Assembly: GCA_964579295.1 (NCBI GenBank)
Contig: CAZOGK010000018.1
Coordinates: 1 to 64,000 of the forward strand
Source of the DNA: JAAYYY01 sp964579295
GTDB lineage: Bacteria > Chloroflexota > Anaerolineae > Promineifilales > Promineifilaceae
DNA: 64,000 bases
Reading direction: 5' to 3'
In this document: in pieces, positions 25,511 through 34,847 of the stretch
Layout of the letters: each line of letters begins with the position of its first letter
How positions within the stretch are numbered: the stretch's first letter is position 1
The notes under the pieces: model-generated
Told to the model about the DNA's origin: nothing
The model's input: the letters and a program-made list of their open reading frames with translations, nothing else
The model's database searches: none
Position numbers and translations under genes: made by a program

Positions 25511-26305
25511 TCAATTGGCTCCCTGCAGTCTTACCTCACCTACCCCCGATTCGACTCGTAGCAACAGCGTCGTGTCGCTGGCGTTGTAGGCCTCGTTGGT
25601 ATAAACCGAGCCGTCCTGGTTGAGGCCGGTGGCGCTGACGCCGCCCAGCCCCTGCGCCACTTCGACGCGCACGCCCACGTCGGCCGGCAGGATCAGCGTG
25701 GTGCTGCCCACGCCGCCCTGAATCGTGCCGGTCAGGTCGGTCGTCCAGCCAGCCGTCGCCAGATTGATGACCAGCTCGCCCACGCCGCCCTGAATGTCCA
25801 GGTCGCGCAGATTGCCGCCCGCCAGCAGCGTCGTTTCGCCCGCGCCGGTGCGCATCGTCAGCCGGCGCACGTCCAGATCGACCAGATTGAGCTGGTTCTC
25901 GCCCGCGCCGAGGTTAATGGTCATTTCCAGGGGCAGATCGCGGCTGAAGCGCAGATCCCAGCGGTTGGTGAGATTGCCGCTGGGGATATTAATCGTCCTG
26001 TCGCCGCTAGGCTGGGAGATGCCCAGCTCGCCCGTGCTGCCGGTCACGTTGTAGACAACCTCCGGCTGCCAGTCTGCCACGTTGAAGCTAAAAGTCCCTT
26101 CCATCAGGTCGCGGGCGCCGCTGCTCACGTTCAGCTCGCCCACCCCCATTTCGATGGTCACGCGCGCATCGCGGGCATCCTGCCGCTCGACGGTCTCTGT
26201 CACTTCCTGCATTTCGCCGGGCCTGACCGGGTTGAGCCGGAGCTGGCAGGCGGCCAGCGCCGCGCCCAGGAGGAGCAAGATCACTATTCTGCTGCGTCTG
26301 TTCAT
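25511..26305 (-). CDS. Toast-rack (DUF2154/LiaF-C-like) lipoprotein
   Basis: 264 residues. The signal peptide ends in a lipobox (LGAALAAC). The mature part is built of repeating beta strands with the motif G-V-G-E/G-A-G-E (MGVGELNVSSG, LGAGENQLNL, TGAGETTLLAGG, GGVGELVINLA, GGVGSTTLILP, SGVGEVRLQG), characteristic of the N-terminal toast-rack and LiaF C-terminal beta-helices. It is probably anchored on the outer face of the membrane. ATG 26305 is 13 bases from AAGGAG; a closer ATG exists in the wrong frame. Confidence 0.8.
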   Translation of the reverse strand: MNRRSRIVILLLLGAALAACQLRLNPVRPGEMQEVTETVERQDARDARVTIEMGVGELNVSSGARDLMEGTFSFNVADWQPEVVYNVTGSTGELGISQPSGDRTINIPSGNLTNRWDLRFSRDLPLEMTINLGAGENQLNLVDLDVRRLTMRTGAGETTLLAGGNLRDLDIQGGVGELVINLATAGWTTDLTGTIQGGVGSTTLILPADVGVRVEVAQGLGGVSATGLNQDGSVYTNEAYNASDTTLLLRVESGVGEVRLQGAN

Positions 26306-26479
26306 GGGTCTTCATTATCTCCTTTGCACCGGCCGCGCCTGCGCCAGGCGGGCCAATCCACAGGATATCGTAGCATATTGGGAAGCCCCTGCATATGGCC
26401 TCCCGGCTGGCTATGCCCGGGCCCGGCCGGCTCATCCTTTGCTTGTTGCTAGTGGGAGGATGGGGGCGACCGGCTGGCG

Positions 26480-27361
<882 letters not shown>

Positions 27362-27528
27362 TGCCTATCTAACACTTATGATGCACTGCGTCAATAATAC
27401 CAGGCAGCGACGGACAAGTCTAACAGCCGCCGCACCGCCTCGCTAGTAGGGAATGACCGTATTTTTTGCGTCCCGGCACGAGTCGCCAGCGTGGAAGTAT
27501 ACTCCCTTTTCTCTCGACAGCATCCCCC

Positions 27529-27562
27529 AAAAAAGGCGCCGGCACTAACCAGTGCCGGCGCC
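27529..27562 (-). terminator. Intrinsic terminator of the META/BNR lipoprotein gene
   Basis: GGCGCCGGCACT (27535-27546), AACC loop, AGTGCCGGCGCC (27551-27562): perfect 12-bp stem, with AAAAAA at 27529-27534 giving a U-run on the minus strand, 28 bases past the stop codon. Confidence 0.88.
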
Positions 27563-27590
27563 CAGTTCCATCTACAGAGCGGCGGTCTGC

Positions 27591-29267
27591 TTACTCCTGC
27601 AGCGCCGGCGCCAGCGGCTGCCAGCTACCGTCTCGTTCCAGTCGCAGCAGCTCGGGCGCTTCCATACCGCCTCCTGTCAGAATCCAGCCGTGCTGCTCGT
27701 CCACAAAGGTCACCTGGCCCTGTCCTGGGAGTTGTGCCTGGCGCTCCCAGGTCGCGCCGCCATCGTCAGTGACGAAGAGCACGCCCGGTTCGCCCTCCGC
27801 CTCGCCCAGAATCCAGCCGGCGTTGGGCGCGATGAAGTCAAAGAGCCCGTCGCTGACCGGCAGCGGCTCTGCCTGCCAGCTCGCGCCGCCGTCGTCGCTG
27901 CGATAGAGCCAGGCGCTGCGGCTGTCCGCTTCCCAGTCAAAGCAGTGCAGCGAGAGCAGCAGCGTATCCGGCGCCAGCCGCGCCATCTGCCGCACGCCGC
28001 AGGCATCGCCCAGCTCCCCGGCGCTTGCCGCCGGTTGCCCTTCCACCAGCGGCAGCAGCGCCGGCTGCCAGGTCGCGCCGCCGTCCGCCGTGCGGTAGAG
28101 CATTAGCTGCGGCATCAGGCCCGGGCAATCCCCCGCCAGCCAGCCGTCATTCTCGCTGGTGAAAAGAAGGGCCGACTTGTTGCAGCCCTGTATTTCTGGG
28201 CTCTGCTCCGGGTCTGTGACCCGCTGCCAGGTAGCCCCGCCGTCGCTGCTGGTAAAGATAGCCACGTAATCATGGCTCATGCCGGCGCCCAGATGCGCCA
28301 GCAGCCAGCCAAACTCCTCGTCAAGAAAGCCCAGATCCGACGGCCCGAAGAAGTCAAAGGGTAGATCGCCCAGCGCCAGCGGCTCACTCGCTTCCCAAGT
28401 AAGGCCGCCGTCGCGCGTCGCCCAGACCTGCGGGCTGGCGTCGGCCGCCAGCGGCGCCGGCAGCCAGTAGGAGACCCAGCCAACCTCCGCCGAGGCGAAC
28501 GTGGCCGACGCCGCCAGCACCTGCTGCATCTCCGGCCGAGGGCGCGGCGCAGCGGCCGGCGTGCGCAGCTGCCAGCTCTCGCCGCCATCGCTCGTCACCA
28601 GGATCTGCTCCACCTGCTCCTCTGCCAGCCGCCCGCGCGCCCAGCCGTGCTGCTCATCCAGCATAAACAGCTCGTGCAGCTCGACGGCTGCGCCGCTGCG
28701 CTCTTCGTCGGCCGGCGGCGCATCCTCCTCCTGTGGCACGAAGATGAGGCTGCTCTGGCCGCCATCATACTGGATCACCAGCCTCTCGTCTGGCAATGAA
28801 TAGGACTCCGCGCTGTGCAGCGCCGCCAGGTAGCTGCTCTCCTGCTCCATGACGCCGTCGTCGAGGCAGGCCATCAATGTGCTGGCAATCTCGCCAAAGG
28901 CGAGCGCGTTGCCGTCCACATTATAGCCGCCGCCATAATGGTTACAGCCGGCGTTGCCCCCGGCATTGCCGCCGGCGTCAAACTGCAGCGTCACCTGGCT
29001 GCCGGCCAGCGCCGCCTGCTCGGCGCCCAGCGGTCCAAACGACTCCAGCAGCCAGGCTGTGCCCTGCAGCGGATTGTCGCTTTCGCCTTCGGCCGGCGGC
29101 TCAGCGCTTGGCGTGGCCTCCAGCGGCGGCTGGCTTGTCTCAGTCGGGGGTGCAGCGGGCGTCTCTGTCGCCGCCGGCTCCTGCGCCGGCGGCTCGCCGG
29201 GGGCGCCGGCCGTGCAGCCGGCCGCCGCCAGCACCAGAATCAGAATGAAAGCGATTGTGCGTCGCAT
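27591..29267 (-). CDS. Lipoprotein with META domain and BNR/sortilin-like propeller
   Basis: 558 residues. The lipobox is LVLAAAGC, followed by a Pro/Glu/Thr linker to about residue 62. Residues about 68-175 form a META/HslJ domain (LQGTAWLLESFGP...GCNHYGGGYNVDGNALAFGEIASTLMACLDD). The rest carries repeated blades with SDGGESWQLRTP, TRDGGLTWEAS, SSDGGATWQRV, TADGGATWQPA, SDDGGASWQAE and TDDGGATWERQ, i.e. the Asp-box pattern of BNR/Ycf48-like propellers. Probably surface-exposed; function unknown. ATG 29267 follows GGAGG. Confidence 0.85.
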   Translation of the reverse strand: MRRTIAFILILVLAAAGCTAGAPGEPPAQEPAATETPAAPPTETSQPPLEATPSAEPPAEGESDNPLQGTAWLLESFGPLGAEQAALAGSQVTLQFDAGGNAGGNAGCNHYGGGYNVDGNALAFGEIASTLMACLDDGVMEQESSYLAALHSAESYSLPDERLVIQYDGGQSSLIFVPQEEDAPPADEERSGAAVELHELFMLDEQHGWARGRLAEEQVEQILVTSDGGESWQLRTPAAAPRPRPEMQQVLAASATFASAEVGWVSYWLPAPLAADASPQVWATRDGGLTWEASEPLALGDLPFDFFGPSDLGFLDEEFGWLLAHLGAGMSHDYVAIFTSSDGGATWQRVTDPEQSPEIQGCNKSALLFTSENDGWLAGDCPGLMPQLMLYRTADGGATWQPALLPLVEGQPAASAGELGDACGVRQMARLAPDTLLLSLHCFDWEADSRSAWLYRSDDGGASWQAEPLPVSDGLFDFIAPNAGWILGEAEGEPGVLFVTDDGGATWERQAQLPGQGQVTFVDEQHGWILTGGGMEAPELLRLERDGSWQPLAPALQE

Positions 29268-29464
29268 CGTTTACCTCCACTATCAGTTCCGGTCGTTGAC
29301 CAGGGCCGCCGCAGGCCGCGGCGCTCCCTGGTCTCAGTCAGTAGACGCAGAGAGGGCCCAGTTTGTTCCCCGCTCTCCTGCGCTGGCGCTGCCAGCGCCG
29401 TTCACATGACCTGTGCACAACCCGGGAAATGAGATGGCAGTGACGATGCGGCCGGCGGTCGGCC

Positions 29465-29926
29465 TCAGCCCGCCGCTTGTTTCACCAGCACGCTAATCTG
29501 CTCCTCGACGGCTGGCGTCAGCTCCTTCACTGCGTAGGCGACCGGCCACATGGGGCCGTCGTCCAGCTGCGCCTCGTCGCTGAAGCCCAACGTCGGATAG
29601 CGCGTGTTGAACTTACTCGCGGCCTGGAAGTGGCAAAGCACTTTGCCGTCCCTCTCGTAGGCCGGCATCCCGTACCAGGTTCGGGGCATGAGGTCGGGCG
29701 CGGCCGCCATGATCAGCTCGTGCAGCCGCGTCACCAGCGCGCCCTCTTCTGCCGCCATTTCGGCGATCTTCTCAAAGATGTCGCGTTCCCCTTCTTCCCT
29801 GGCCTTCTCCGCGCGGGCGCTACGGCGCTGTTCGGCCTTCAGCTCCTTGGCGCGCTCCTTCATCGCGGCCTTTTCCTCGGCCGTGAAGCCTTTGGTGGAC
29901 GTCTGTTCATCCTTTTTGGCGCTCAT
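29465..29926 (-). CDS. DUF1801 domain protein (YdhG-like)
   Basis: 153 residues. The N-terminal 50 are highly charged and helical (AEEKAAMKERAKELKAEQRRSARAEK); the C-terminal part LMPRTWYGMPAYERDGKVLCHFQAASKFNTRYPTLGFSDEAQLD is the DUF1801 fold related to frataxin-like iron chaperones. AAGGAGG five bases before ATG 29926 fixes the start. Function is unproven in the family. Confidence 0.75.
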   Translation of the reverse strand: MSAKKDEQTSTKGFTAEEKAAMKERAKELKAEQRRSARAEKAREEGERDIFEKIAEMAAEEGALVTRLHELIMAAAPDLMPRTWYGMPAYERDGKVLCHFQAASKFNTRYPTLGFSDEAQLDDGPMWPVAYAVKELTPAVEEQISVLVKQAAG

Positions 29927-30067
29927 TGCAACCTCCTTGTCGTCACTGATGGTCGTTCAAGCCAGCTTTTCGCCGTCGCGGATGGCGAAGAAGGCGCATA
30001 TTTTAGAACACTTATTCTATGGCAGTCAAGCCAGCTGCTGCGCTTCCTGAGCCTCTGCCGGGGATGG

Positions 30068-30095
30068 TTGACCTCCTGCCGCTCCCGGGTACAAT
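30068..30095 (+). promoter_or_regulatory. Promoter of the SCO1-PCuAC operon
   Basis: TTGACC (30068-30073) and TACAAT (30090-30095) are spaced 16 bp, 45 bases upstream of ATG 30141. One mismatch in each box. Confidence 0.55.
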
Positions 30096-30140
30096 CAGGT
30101 GGAGTCTTTGTGAAAATCAGCACAGAATGGGTGACAATCG

Positions 30141-30725
30141 ATGCGAATCTATCCTGGCGGTCGGCTGACCATGCTGCTGTTGTTCCTTGCCCTTCTGGCG
30201 GCTTGCCAGCGCGCGCCGGAGTTCCGCGGCACGACGATGCCTGAGCCCGGCCCGGCCCCGCCCTTCACCCTCACCAGCACAGATGGCCAGCCCGTGGCGC
30301 TCTCCGACTTTGCCGGCGAGGTCGTACTGCTCTACTTCGGCTATACCTTCTGCCCCGACGTCTGTCCGGCGACCATGTCCGATCTGCGCCGCGTTCAGGA
30401 GACGGTTGATCGCGACGATCTGCAGGTACTCTTCATCAGCGTCGATCCCGCCCGGGACACGCCGGAAATTGCCCACGCCTATGCCAGCGGCTTCCATCCC
30501 GGCTTCGTGGGCCTCTCCGGCACGGCGGACGACATTGCCGCCGCCGCCGCTGGTTGGGGCGTCTTTGTCGAGCTGGGCGAGCCGGACGCCGGCGGCAATT
30601 ACCCGGTGGACCACACCGCCCGCGTCTTCGTCGTGGACAAAGCTGGCCGCTACCGTCTCTCCTTTCCTTTCGAGACGCCGGTAGAAGACATCGTCGCCGA
30701 CCTCGAGATCCTGCTGGAGGAATAA
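30141..30725 (+). CDS. SCO1/SenC family copper metallochaperone (lipoprotein)
   Basis: 194 residues. A short signal with lipobox LALLAAC anchors it outside. The thioredoxin fold carries LLYFGYTFCPDVCPATMSDL (CxxxC copper ligands) and PVDHTARVFVVD (the His ligand). SCO proteins deliver copper to, or reduce, the CuA site of cytochrome c oxidase. It is followed after one base by the PCu(A)C gene, matching known pairing. ATG at 30141; ATG 30171 is an alternative start nearer the signal peptide. Confidence 0.9.
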   Translation: MRIYPGGRLTMLLLFLALLAACQRAPEFRGTTMPEPGPAPPFTLTSTDGQPVALSDFAGEVVLLYFGYTFCPDVCPATMSDLRRVQETVDRDDLQVLFISVDPARDTPEIAHAYASGFHPGFVGLSGTADDIAAAAAGWGVFVELGEPDAGGNYPVDHTARVFVVDKAGRYRLSFPFETPVEDIVADLEILLEE

Positions 30726-30726
30726 G

Positions 30727-31221
30727 ATGGCCCTCTTGCCGCCGTTCGCCCGGCAGCTGCCCCTGCTGCCCTTGCTGCTATTACTGGTTGCCTGCAGCGC
30801 TAACGCAACCAACGGCGCCATCGAAGCCGGCGGCGTTTGGGCGCGCGAGTCGCCGGCGCTGGCCCAGACCGGCGCCATTTACCTGGAGCTGCACAACAAA
30901 AGCGACGCAGACGATGCCCTGGTGGGTGTGGCAACGCCCGCCTGCGGCCGGGTTGAGCTGCACGAGTCGGCCCTGGACGAGAGCGGCGTCATGCGGATGG
31001 AGCCGGTTCCCGACGGGCGTATCGACCTACCTGCCGGCAGCCACGTTGTCCTTGAGCCGGGCGGCCTGCACGTCATGTGCCTGGAGATGGCGGAGCCTTT
31101 TGTCCGCGGGCAGAGCATCCCGCTGACGCTGCAGTTCGCCAGCCACGAGCCCCTTACCGTCGCGGCCGCCGTCCGCAGCGACCCGCCCGGCGCCCCTGGT
31201 TCTGCCGACCACGATCACTAG
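30727..31221 (+). CDS. Copper chaperone PCu(A)C
   Basis: 164 residues, lipobox LLLVAC. The core GAIYLELHNKSDADDALVG...RVELHESALDESGVMRMEPV...GGLHVMCLEMAEPF gives the H-x-n-M ... H-x-M copper-binding set of PF04314. It passes copper to SCO1 or directly to CuA oxidase. GGAGGAATAAG precedes the ATG. An acidic/His tail (PGSADHDH) could bind additional metal. Confidence 0.9.
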   Translation: MALLPPFARQLPLLPLLLLLVACSANATNGAIEAGGVWARESPALAQTGAIYLELHNKSDADDALVGVATPACGRVELHESALDESGVMRMEPVPDGRIDLPAGSHVVLEPGGLHVMCLEMAEPFVRGQSIPLTLQFASHEPLTVAAAVRSDPPGAPGSADHDH

Positions 31222-31237
31222 GAGTAGGACACGCACC

Positions 31238-31630
31238 ATGAGATCTACTGCCAGCATCCTGCTCTTTCTCGTTCTTCTCACGGCCGGCTGCGCCCGCGCC
31301 AGCAGCCAGGCCGCCGACGATGACCTGGACATCTCCCTCGCCTACCGGCCCGATCCCGCCGTCATGGGCGAGGCGACCCTCCTGGTCACCGTGCGCGACG
31401 CGGCCGGCCAGCCCATCGAGGATGCAACTATCGACGCCAAGGGCGACATGAACCACGCCGGCATGGTCCCCGTGCTCGCCGAGGCGGCAGCCGGACCCGG
31501 CGGCGTCTACGAGCTGCCCTTCCAGTGGACGATGAGCGGCAGCTGGATCGTCACCGTCGACGTTTCCCTGGTGGACGGCACAGCGGCCACGCGCCGCTTT
31601 GACGTCTCCGTCACCCTGCCGGAGAGTTAA
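31238..31630 (+). CDS. YtkA/FixH-like exported lipoprotein
   Basis: 130 residues with lipobox LLTAGC. The mature part (YRPDPAVMGEATLLVTVRDAAGQPIEDATI...MNHAGMVPV...YELPFQWTMSGSWIVTVDV) is the beta-sandwich of the YtkA-like family. Met/His residues in MNHAGM suggest a copper link. It lies 16 bases after PCu(A)C and two before the ferredoxin gene. Confidence 0.78.
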   Translation: MRSTASILLFLVLLTAGCARASSQAADDDLDISLAYRPDPAVMGEATLLVTVRDAAGQPIEDATIDAKGDMNHAGMVPVLAEAAAGPGGVYELPFQWTMSGSWIVTVDVSLVDGTAATRRFDVSVTLPES

Positions 31631-31632
31631 CC

Positions 31633-33027
31633 ATGGCGACGACCACGCCCGCACTGCGCCGCGATCTGCTCCGCTGGCCCCTACTCGGCCGGCTGCTGCG
31701 CGCCCGCCAGGGCCGCCTCTGGCTGCAGATCACACTCGTCTTTTTGGCCGCCGTCATCATCTATGACGGCCTCACCGGCCCCCAGCTCCCGGCCGAGAAC
31801 CTGGCGACTATCTCCGTCTGGCTCCACTACCGCGGCTTCGTCGTCCTGGCGCTGCTGCTTGCCGGCAACCTCTTCTGTATGGCCTGTCCCTTTGCCCTGC
31901 CGCGCAGTGCGGCGCGCCGTCTCAGCAGCGGCGGCTGGCGCTGGCCGCGCGCTCTGCGCAACAAGTGGGCGGCTATCGGCGCTTTTGTGCTGCTGCTCCT
32001 ACTTTACGAGTGGCTCGACCTCTGGGCCAGCCCCTGGCTCACCGCCTGGGTCGCCGTCGCCTACTTTGTGGCCGCTTTTGTCCTGGAAGCCCTCTTCCAG
32101 GAAAGCGCCTTCTGTAAATACATCTGCCCACTCGGCACGTTCAATTTCCTCGGCTCGACCATCAGCCCGCTGCAGATCACCGTTCACAACCAGGATGTGT
32201 GCCGCACATGCCCGGGCAAAGAATGTGTCAACGGTAGCCCCGACGTGCTCGGCTGCGGCACCCTGCTTTTCCCGCCGCAGATGACCAGCAACCTCGACTG
32301 CGTCTTCTGCCTCGACTGCGCGCGCGCCTGCCCCTATAACAACGTTGCCCTCGCGCCCCGCTCGCCCCTGGCCGAGCTTGCCAACCCGGCCAGCTGGCCC
32401 CTGCGCTGGGAGCTGGGCCTGCTGGCCCTGGTCTTCGCCTTCAGCGCCGTGGGCAACGCCTTTGGCATGGTGCCCCCCTTCTATACGCTGCTCGACCGGC
32501 TGAGCGCCCTGCCGGAATGGCTCAGCCTGCTCCTCATCTTCGGCGCCATCGATTTGCTGCTTCCCGCGCTGCTCGGCCTCGCCGCCGCCCTGATCAGCCG
32601 CGCCCGTGTTGCGGGCCGCGAGCCGCTGCGCCACACTTTCGCCCGTTACGCGCCCACCAGCCTGCCGCTGGCATTTGCCGTCTGGCTGGCCCACTACGGT
32701 TTCCACTTTGCCACCGGCGCGCTGGCCCTCATTCCGGCGGTGCACGCCTTCCTCATCGATCACGGGCTGCCCCTTGCCGGACGGCCCGACTGGACGCTCA
32801 GCGCCATCATGCCCTTTAACTGGCTGCTGCCGCTGCAGATTCTGATCGTTCTGCTTGGGCTGGCAGGCAGCTTCTATACGCTTGACCGGCGCGCTGAACG
32901 AACAGCAGCGCCGCCCGGCCGGGCGGCGCTGCTGCCGTGGGTCATCCTCTGGCTCCTCCTGGCCCTGGCTGCCGTCTATCTCTTCGCGCAGCCGATGGAG
33001 ATGCGCGGCACGACCTTTATGCCCTGA
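31633..33027 (+). CDS. Membrane polyferredoxin (NapH/CcoG/NosR-like 4Fe-4S protein)
   Basis: 464 residues. Several membrane helices (LQITLVFLAAVIIYDGL, GFVVLALLLAGNLFCMACPF, WAAIGAFVLLLLLYEWLDLW) are followed by FCKYICPLGTFNFLG, the membrane CxxxCP motif of NapH/CcoG, a hydrophilic Cys cluster (DVCRTCPGKECVNGS, DVLGCGTLLFP) and LDCVFCLDCARACPYNNV, a 4Fe-4S site; more helices close the protein. It would move electrons across the membrane. As last gene of the SCO1-PCu(A)C-YtkA operon it may reduce copper during oxidase maturation, as proposed for CcoG. Confidence 0.83.
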   Translation: MATTTPALRRDLLRWPLLGRLLRARQGRLWLQITLVFLAAVIIYDGLTGPQLPAENLATISVWLHYRGFVVLALLLAGNLFCMACPFALPRSAARRLSSGGWRWPRALRNKWAAIGAFVLLLLLYEWLDLWASPWLTAWVAVAYFVAAFVLEALFQESAFCKYICPLGTFNFLGSTISPLQITVHNQDVCRTCPGKECVNGSPDVLGCGTLLFPPQMTSNLDCVFCLDCARACPYNNVALAPRSPLAELANPASWPLRWELGLLALVFAFSAVGNAFGMVPPFYTLLDRLSALPEWLSLLLIFGAIDLLLPALLGLAAALISRARVAGREPLRHTFARYAPTSLPLAFAVWLAHYGFHFATGALALIPAVHAFLIDHGLPLAGRPDWTLSAIMPFNWLLPLQILIVLLGLAGSFYTLDRRAERTAAPPGRAALLPWVILWLLLALAAVYLFAQPMEMRGTTFMP

Positions 33028-33033
33028 CGCGCT

Positions 33034-33153
33034 CTAGCCGCCAGGGCCGGCCGGCGCGCCGCACTCCGGGCAGAACCTGGCGTTCGTCGCCAGCGGCGCC
33101 TTGCAGTTTGGGCACGACGCCCGGATGGTCTCGCTCCAGCTCGCCTGGGCCAA
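33034..33153 (-). CDS. Possible small zinc-ribbon ORF or remnant
   Basis: The frame encodes CPNCKAPLATNARFCPECGAP, a complete double-CxxC zinc ribbon, ending at TAG 33034-33036. The nearest in-frame start is TTG 33153 (39 residues), without a ribosome site; the frame continues upstream into the end of the MazG-like gene and contains another CxxC (GCLSCSP). It could be a short stand-alone ribbon, the tail of a degraded zinc-ribbon membrane protein, or joined to the neighbour by a frameshift. The clean four-Cys pattern makes chance less likely. Confidence 0.4.
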   Translation of the reverse strand: MAQASWSETIRASCPNCKAPLATNARFCPECGAPAGPGG

Positions 33154-33199
33154 CTTTTTGTCTTCGTCAGTTACGGGTGAACAAGAGAGGCACCCGACC

Positions 33200-33562
33200 T
33201 TAGTCCGGGGAAGCCGGCCGGCGCAGCTTCTTGTTCTGCTGGTGGCGCTCCCGGTCGCGCGTCGTCTTCTTCTCCAGGTTGCGCCGCAGCGCCTCCGTCA
33301 GGTCCACACCCGTCTGGTTCGCCAGGCAAACCAGCACAAAGAGCACGTCGGCAAACTCATCGGCCAGATCGGGCCGCTCGTCGCTCTCCTTGAAGCTCTG
33401 CTCGCCATACAGCCGGGCCATGAGGCGGGCCACTTCGCCCACCTCCTCCATCAGCACCGCCGTGTTGGTCAGCTCAGAGTAGTAGCGCACGCCCACCGTG
33501 CGCACCCAGTCGTCGACAATCGCCTGATACTGGCGGATAGAAAGCTCGCCGGTTTCTTCCAC
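33200..33562 (-). CDS. MazG-like nucleotide pyrophosphohydrolase
   Basis: 120 residues. LMEEVGEVARLMARLYGE is the ExxE motif and LADEFADVLFVLVCLANQTGVDL the ExxD motif of all-alpha NTP pyrophosphatases, which bind Mg and hydrolyse non-canonical or regulatory nucleotides. The C-terminal basic tail (EKKTTRDRERHQQNKKLRR) is typical of the short MazG-like group. GTG start at 33562. Confidence 0.85.
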   Translation of the reverse strand: MEETGELSIRQYQAIVDDWVRTVGVRYYSELTNTAVLMEEVGEVARLMARLYGEQSFKESDERPDLADEFADVLFVLVCLANQTGVDLTEALRRNLEKKTTRDRERHQQNKKLRRPASPD

Positions 33563-33594
33563 GGGCTAACGTTCTGACTACACTACCGCCGCGG

Positions 33595-34149
33595 CTAGCC
33601 CGCGGCCTCGAGACGCTGGCGGTAGCTGCGCAGCCGCAAGCCGAGGACGATCAGCAGGAAGCCAAAGAGGATGGCATAGATGCCGATGATCCAGACGACC
33701 GCGAGCAGGCCGTCGCCGGGGAAGAGGGCGATCAGCACGCCGAAGGCAATGGAGGCAAGTCCGCTCAGGATCATGAAGAACTCGCCGCGGATCTCCCGGC
33801 GCAGCTGGATGGCTGTCACAATCTGCAGGATGCCGGTCAACACGGCCCAGGCCGCCAGCATATAGAGCAGCGCCAGCGCGCTCAGGTCGGGTAAGACGAC
33901 GATTGCCAGAGCTACCAGTACGCCAAGCAGCCCCTCCAGCAAATCTACCCACCAGCGATCACGCCGGCCGCGCTCGCCAAAGGCGGCGACGATGGTAAAG
34001 ACGCCGTCTACCAGCAGAAAAGCCGCCAGCAGGTAGATCAACACTCCCAAGGTGAGGCCCGGCCAGACCAGCGCCAGAATACCAAAAATCACCGCCGCCA
34101 ACCCGCGCAGGGCTATCAACCACCAATATCGGCTCAGGATTGCTGCCAT
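33595..34149 (-). CDS. HdeD-like (DUF308) membrane protein
   Basis: 184 residues with six hydrophobic helices arranged as two-helix repeats (WWLIALRGLAAVIFGILALVWPGLTLGVLIYLLAAFLLVDGVFTI is diagnostic). HdeD of E. coli is an acid-stress membrane protein; its activity is unknown. GAGGAGG lies nine bases before ATG 34149. The MazG-like gene follows 32 bases downstream. Confidence 0.85.
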   Translation of the reverse strand: MAAILSRYWWLIALRGLAAVIFGILALVWPGLTLGVLIYLLAAFLLVDGVFTIVAAFGERGRRDRWWVDLLEGLLGVLVALAIVVLPDLSALALLYMLAAWAVLTGILQIVTAIQLRREIRGEFFMILSGLASIAFGVLIALFPGDGLLAVVWIIGIYAILFGFLLIVLGLRLRSYRQRLEAAG

Positions 34150-34259
34150 GATCTTATTCCTCCTCGGTTCTTACGCACCTACAAAACTCAGATAAGCCTG
34201 ATTGGCTTCATCTTGAGCAATTGAGGTCAAAATCACATTAGCAGGACAGCGCCCACCTG

Positions 34260-34754
34260 CTACTCGTCTTCCTCATCATGGACGCGTTGCTTGTGCAGCC
34301 GCCCTTCCTCCCCTACCAGCTTACTCACCGGCCGCAGGAGCTGCAGCACGACGGCTGTTAACAGGGTCGTAAAGACGGCCAGAAAGTAGGCGCCCACGCC
34401 CACCGCCATCCCGATGGCGGCCACGAGCCAGATGGTGGCCGCGGTGGTCATGCCCTTCGTCTTGTTGCGCGTTTGTAGCAGCGCGCCGGCGCCTAGAAAG
34501 CCGATGCCGCTGACAACCTGGGCGGCAATGCGCGCCGTGTCCTGGGCGTTGCCCTTCACGGGGAAGCCTTCGATGCTGAGGATAGTAAACAGGCAGGAGC
34601 CGAGCGCGATCAAAATGTTGGTGCGGAAGCCGGCCGGCCGGCCGCGCCATTCGCGCTCGATGCCGATAATGCCGCCCAGCACCGCCGCCAGGGTGATCTG
34701 ACCGGCCTGAGTCCAGTTGAAGGAGCGGAGTAAGGCGATCCACTCAGGCTCCAT
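34260..34754 (-). CDS. MgtC/SapB family membrane protein
   Basis: 164 residues. ITLAAVLGGIIGIEREWRGRPAGFRTNILIALGSCLFTILS is the MgtC signature, followed by three more helices (VVSGIGFLGAGALLQTRNKTKGMTTAATIWLVAAIGMAVG). MgtC inhibits F-type ATPase and supports growth in low Mg in pathogens; environmental members are less clear. GGAGG five bases before ATG 34754 decides the start over the longer frame at 34793, which would lie inside the copA terminator. Confidence 0.85.
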   Translation of the reverse strand: MEPEWIALLRSFNWTQAGQITLAAVLGGIIGIEREWRGRPAGFRTNILIALGSCLFTILSIEGFPVKGNAQDTARIAAQVVSGIGFLGAGALLQTRNKTKGMTTAATIWLVAAIGMAVGVGAYFLAVFTTLLTAVVLQLLRPVSKLVGEEGRLHKQRVHDEEDE

Positions 34755-34782
34755 AAACGCCTCCGCTGCAAGGGAAATAGAA

Positions 34783-34816
34783 AGGGCGCTCACCAGCCTG
34801 AGCCGGCGAGCGCCCT
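34783..34816 (-). terminator. Terminator after copA
   Basis: AGGGCGCTC and GAGCGCCCT (34783-34791, 34808-34816) pair; the minus strand then reads CCCTTTCTATTT, a modest U-tract, 32 bases past the copA stop. Confidence 0.6.
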
Positions 34817-34847
34817 GAAGTGTGCCTCAGAAGAGCGCGTGATGCAA

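Noticed and set aside
28277..28588. Other-frame products inside the META/BNR gene
   Set aside because: Shadows of a gene with clear Asp-box repeats and its own terminator.
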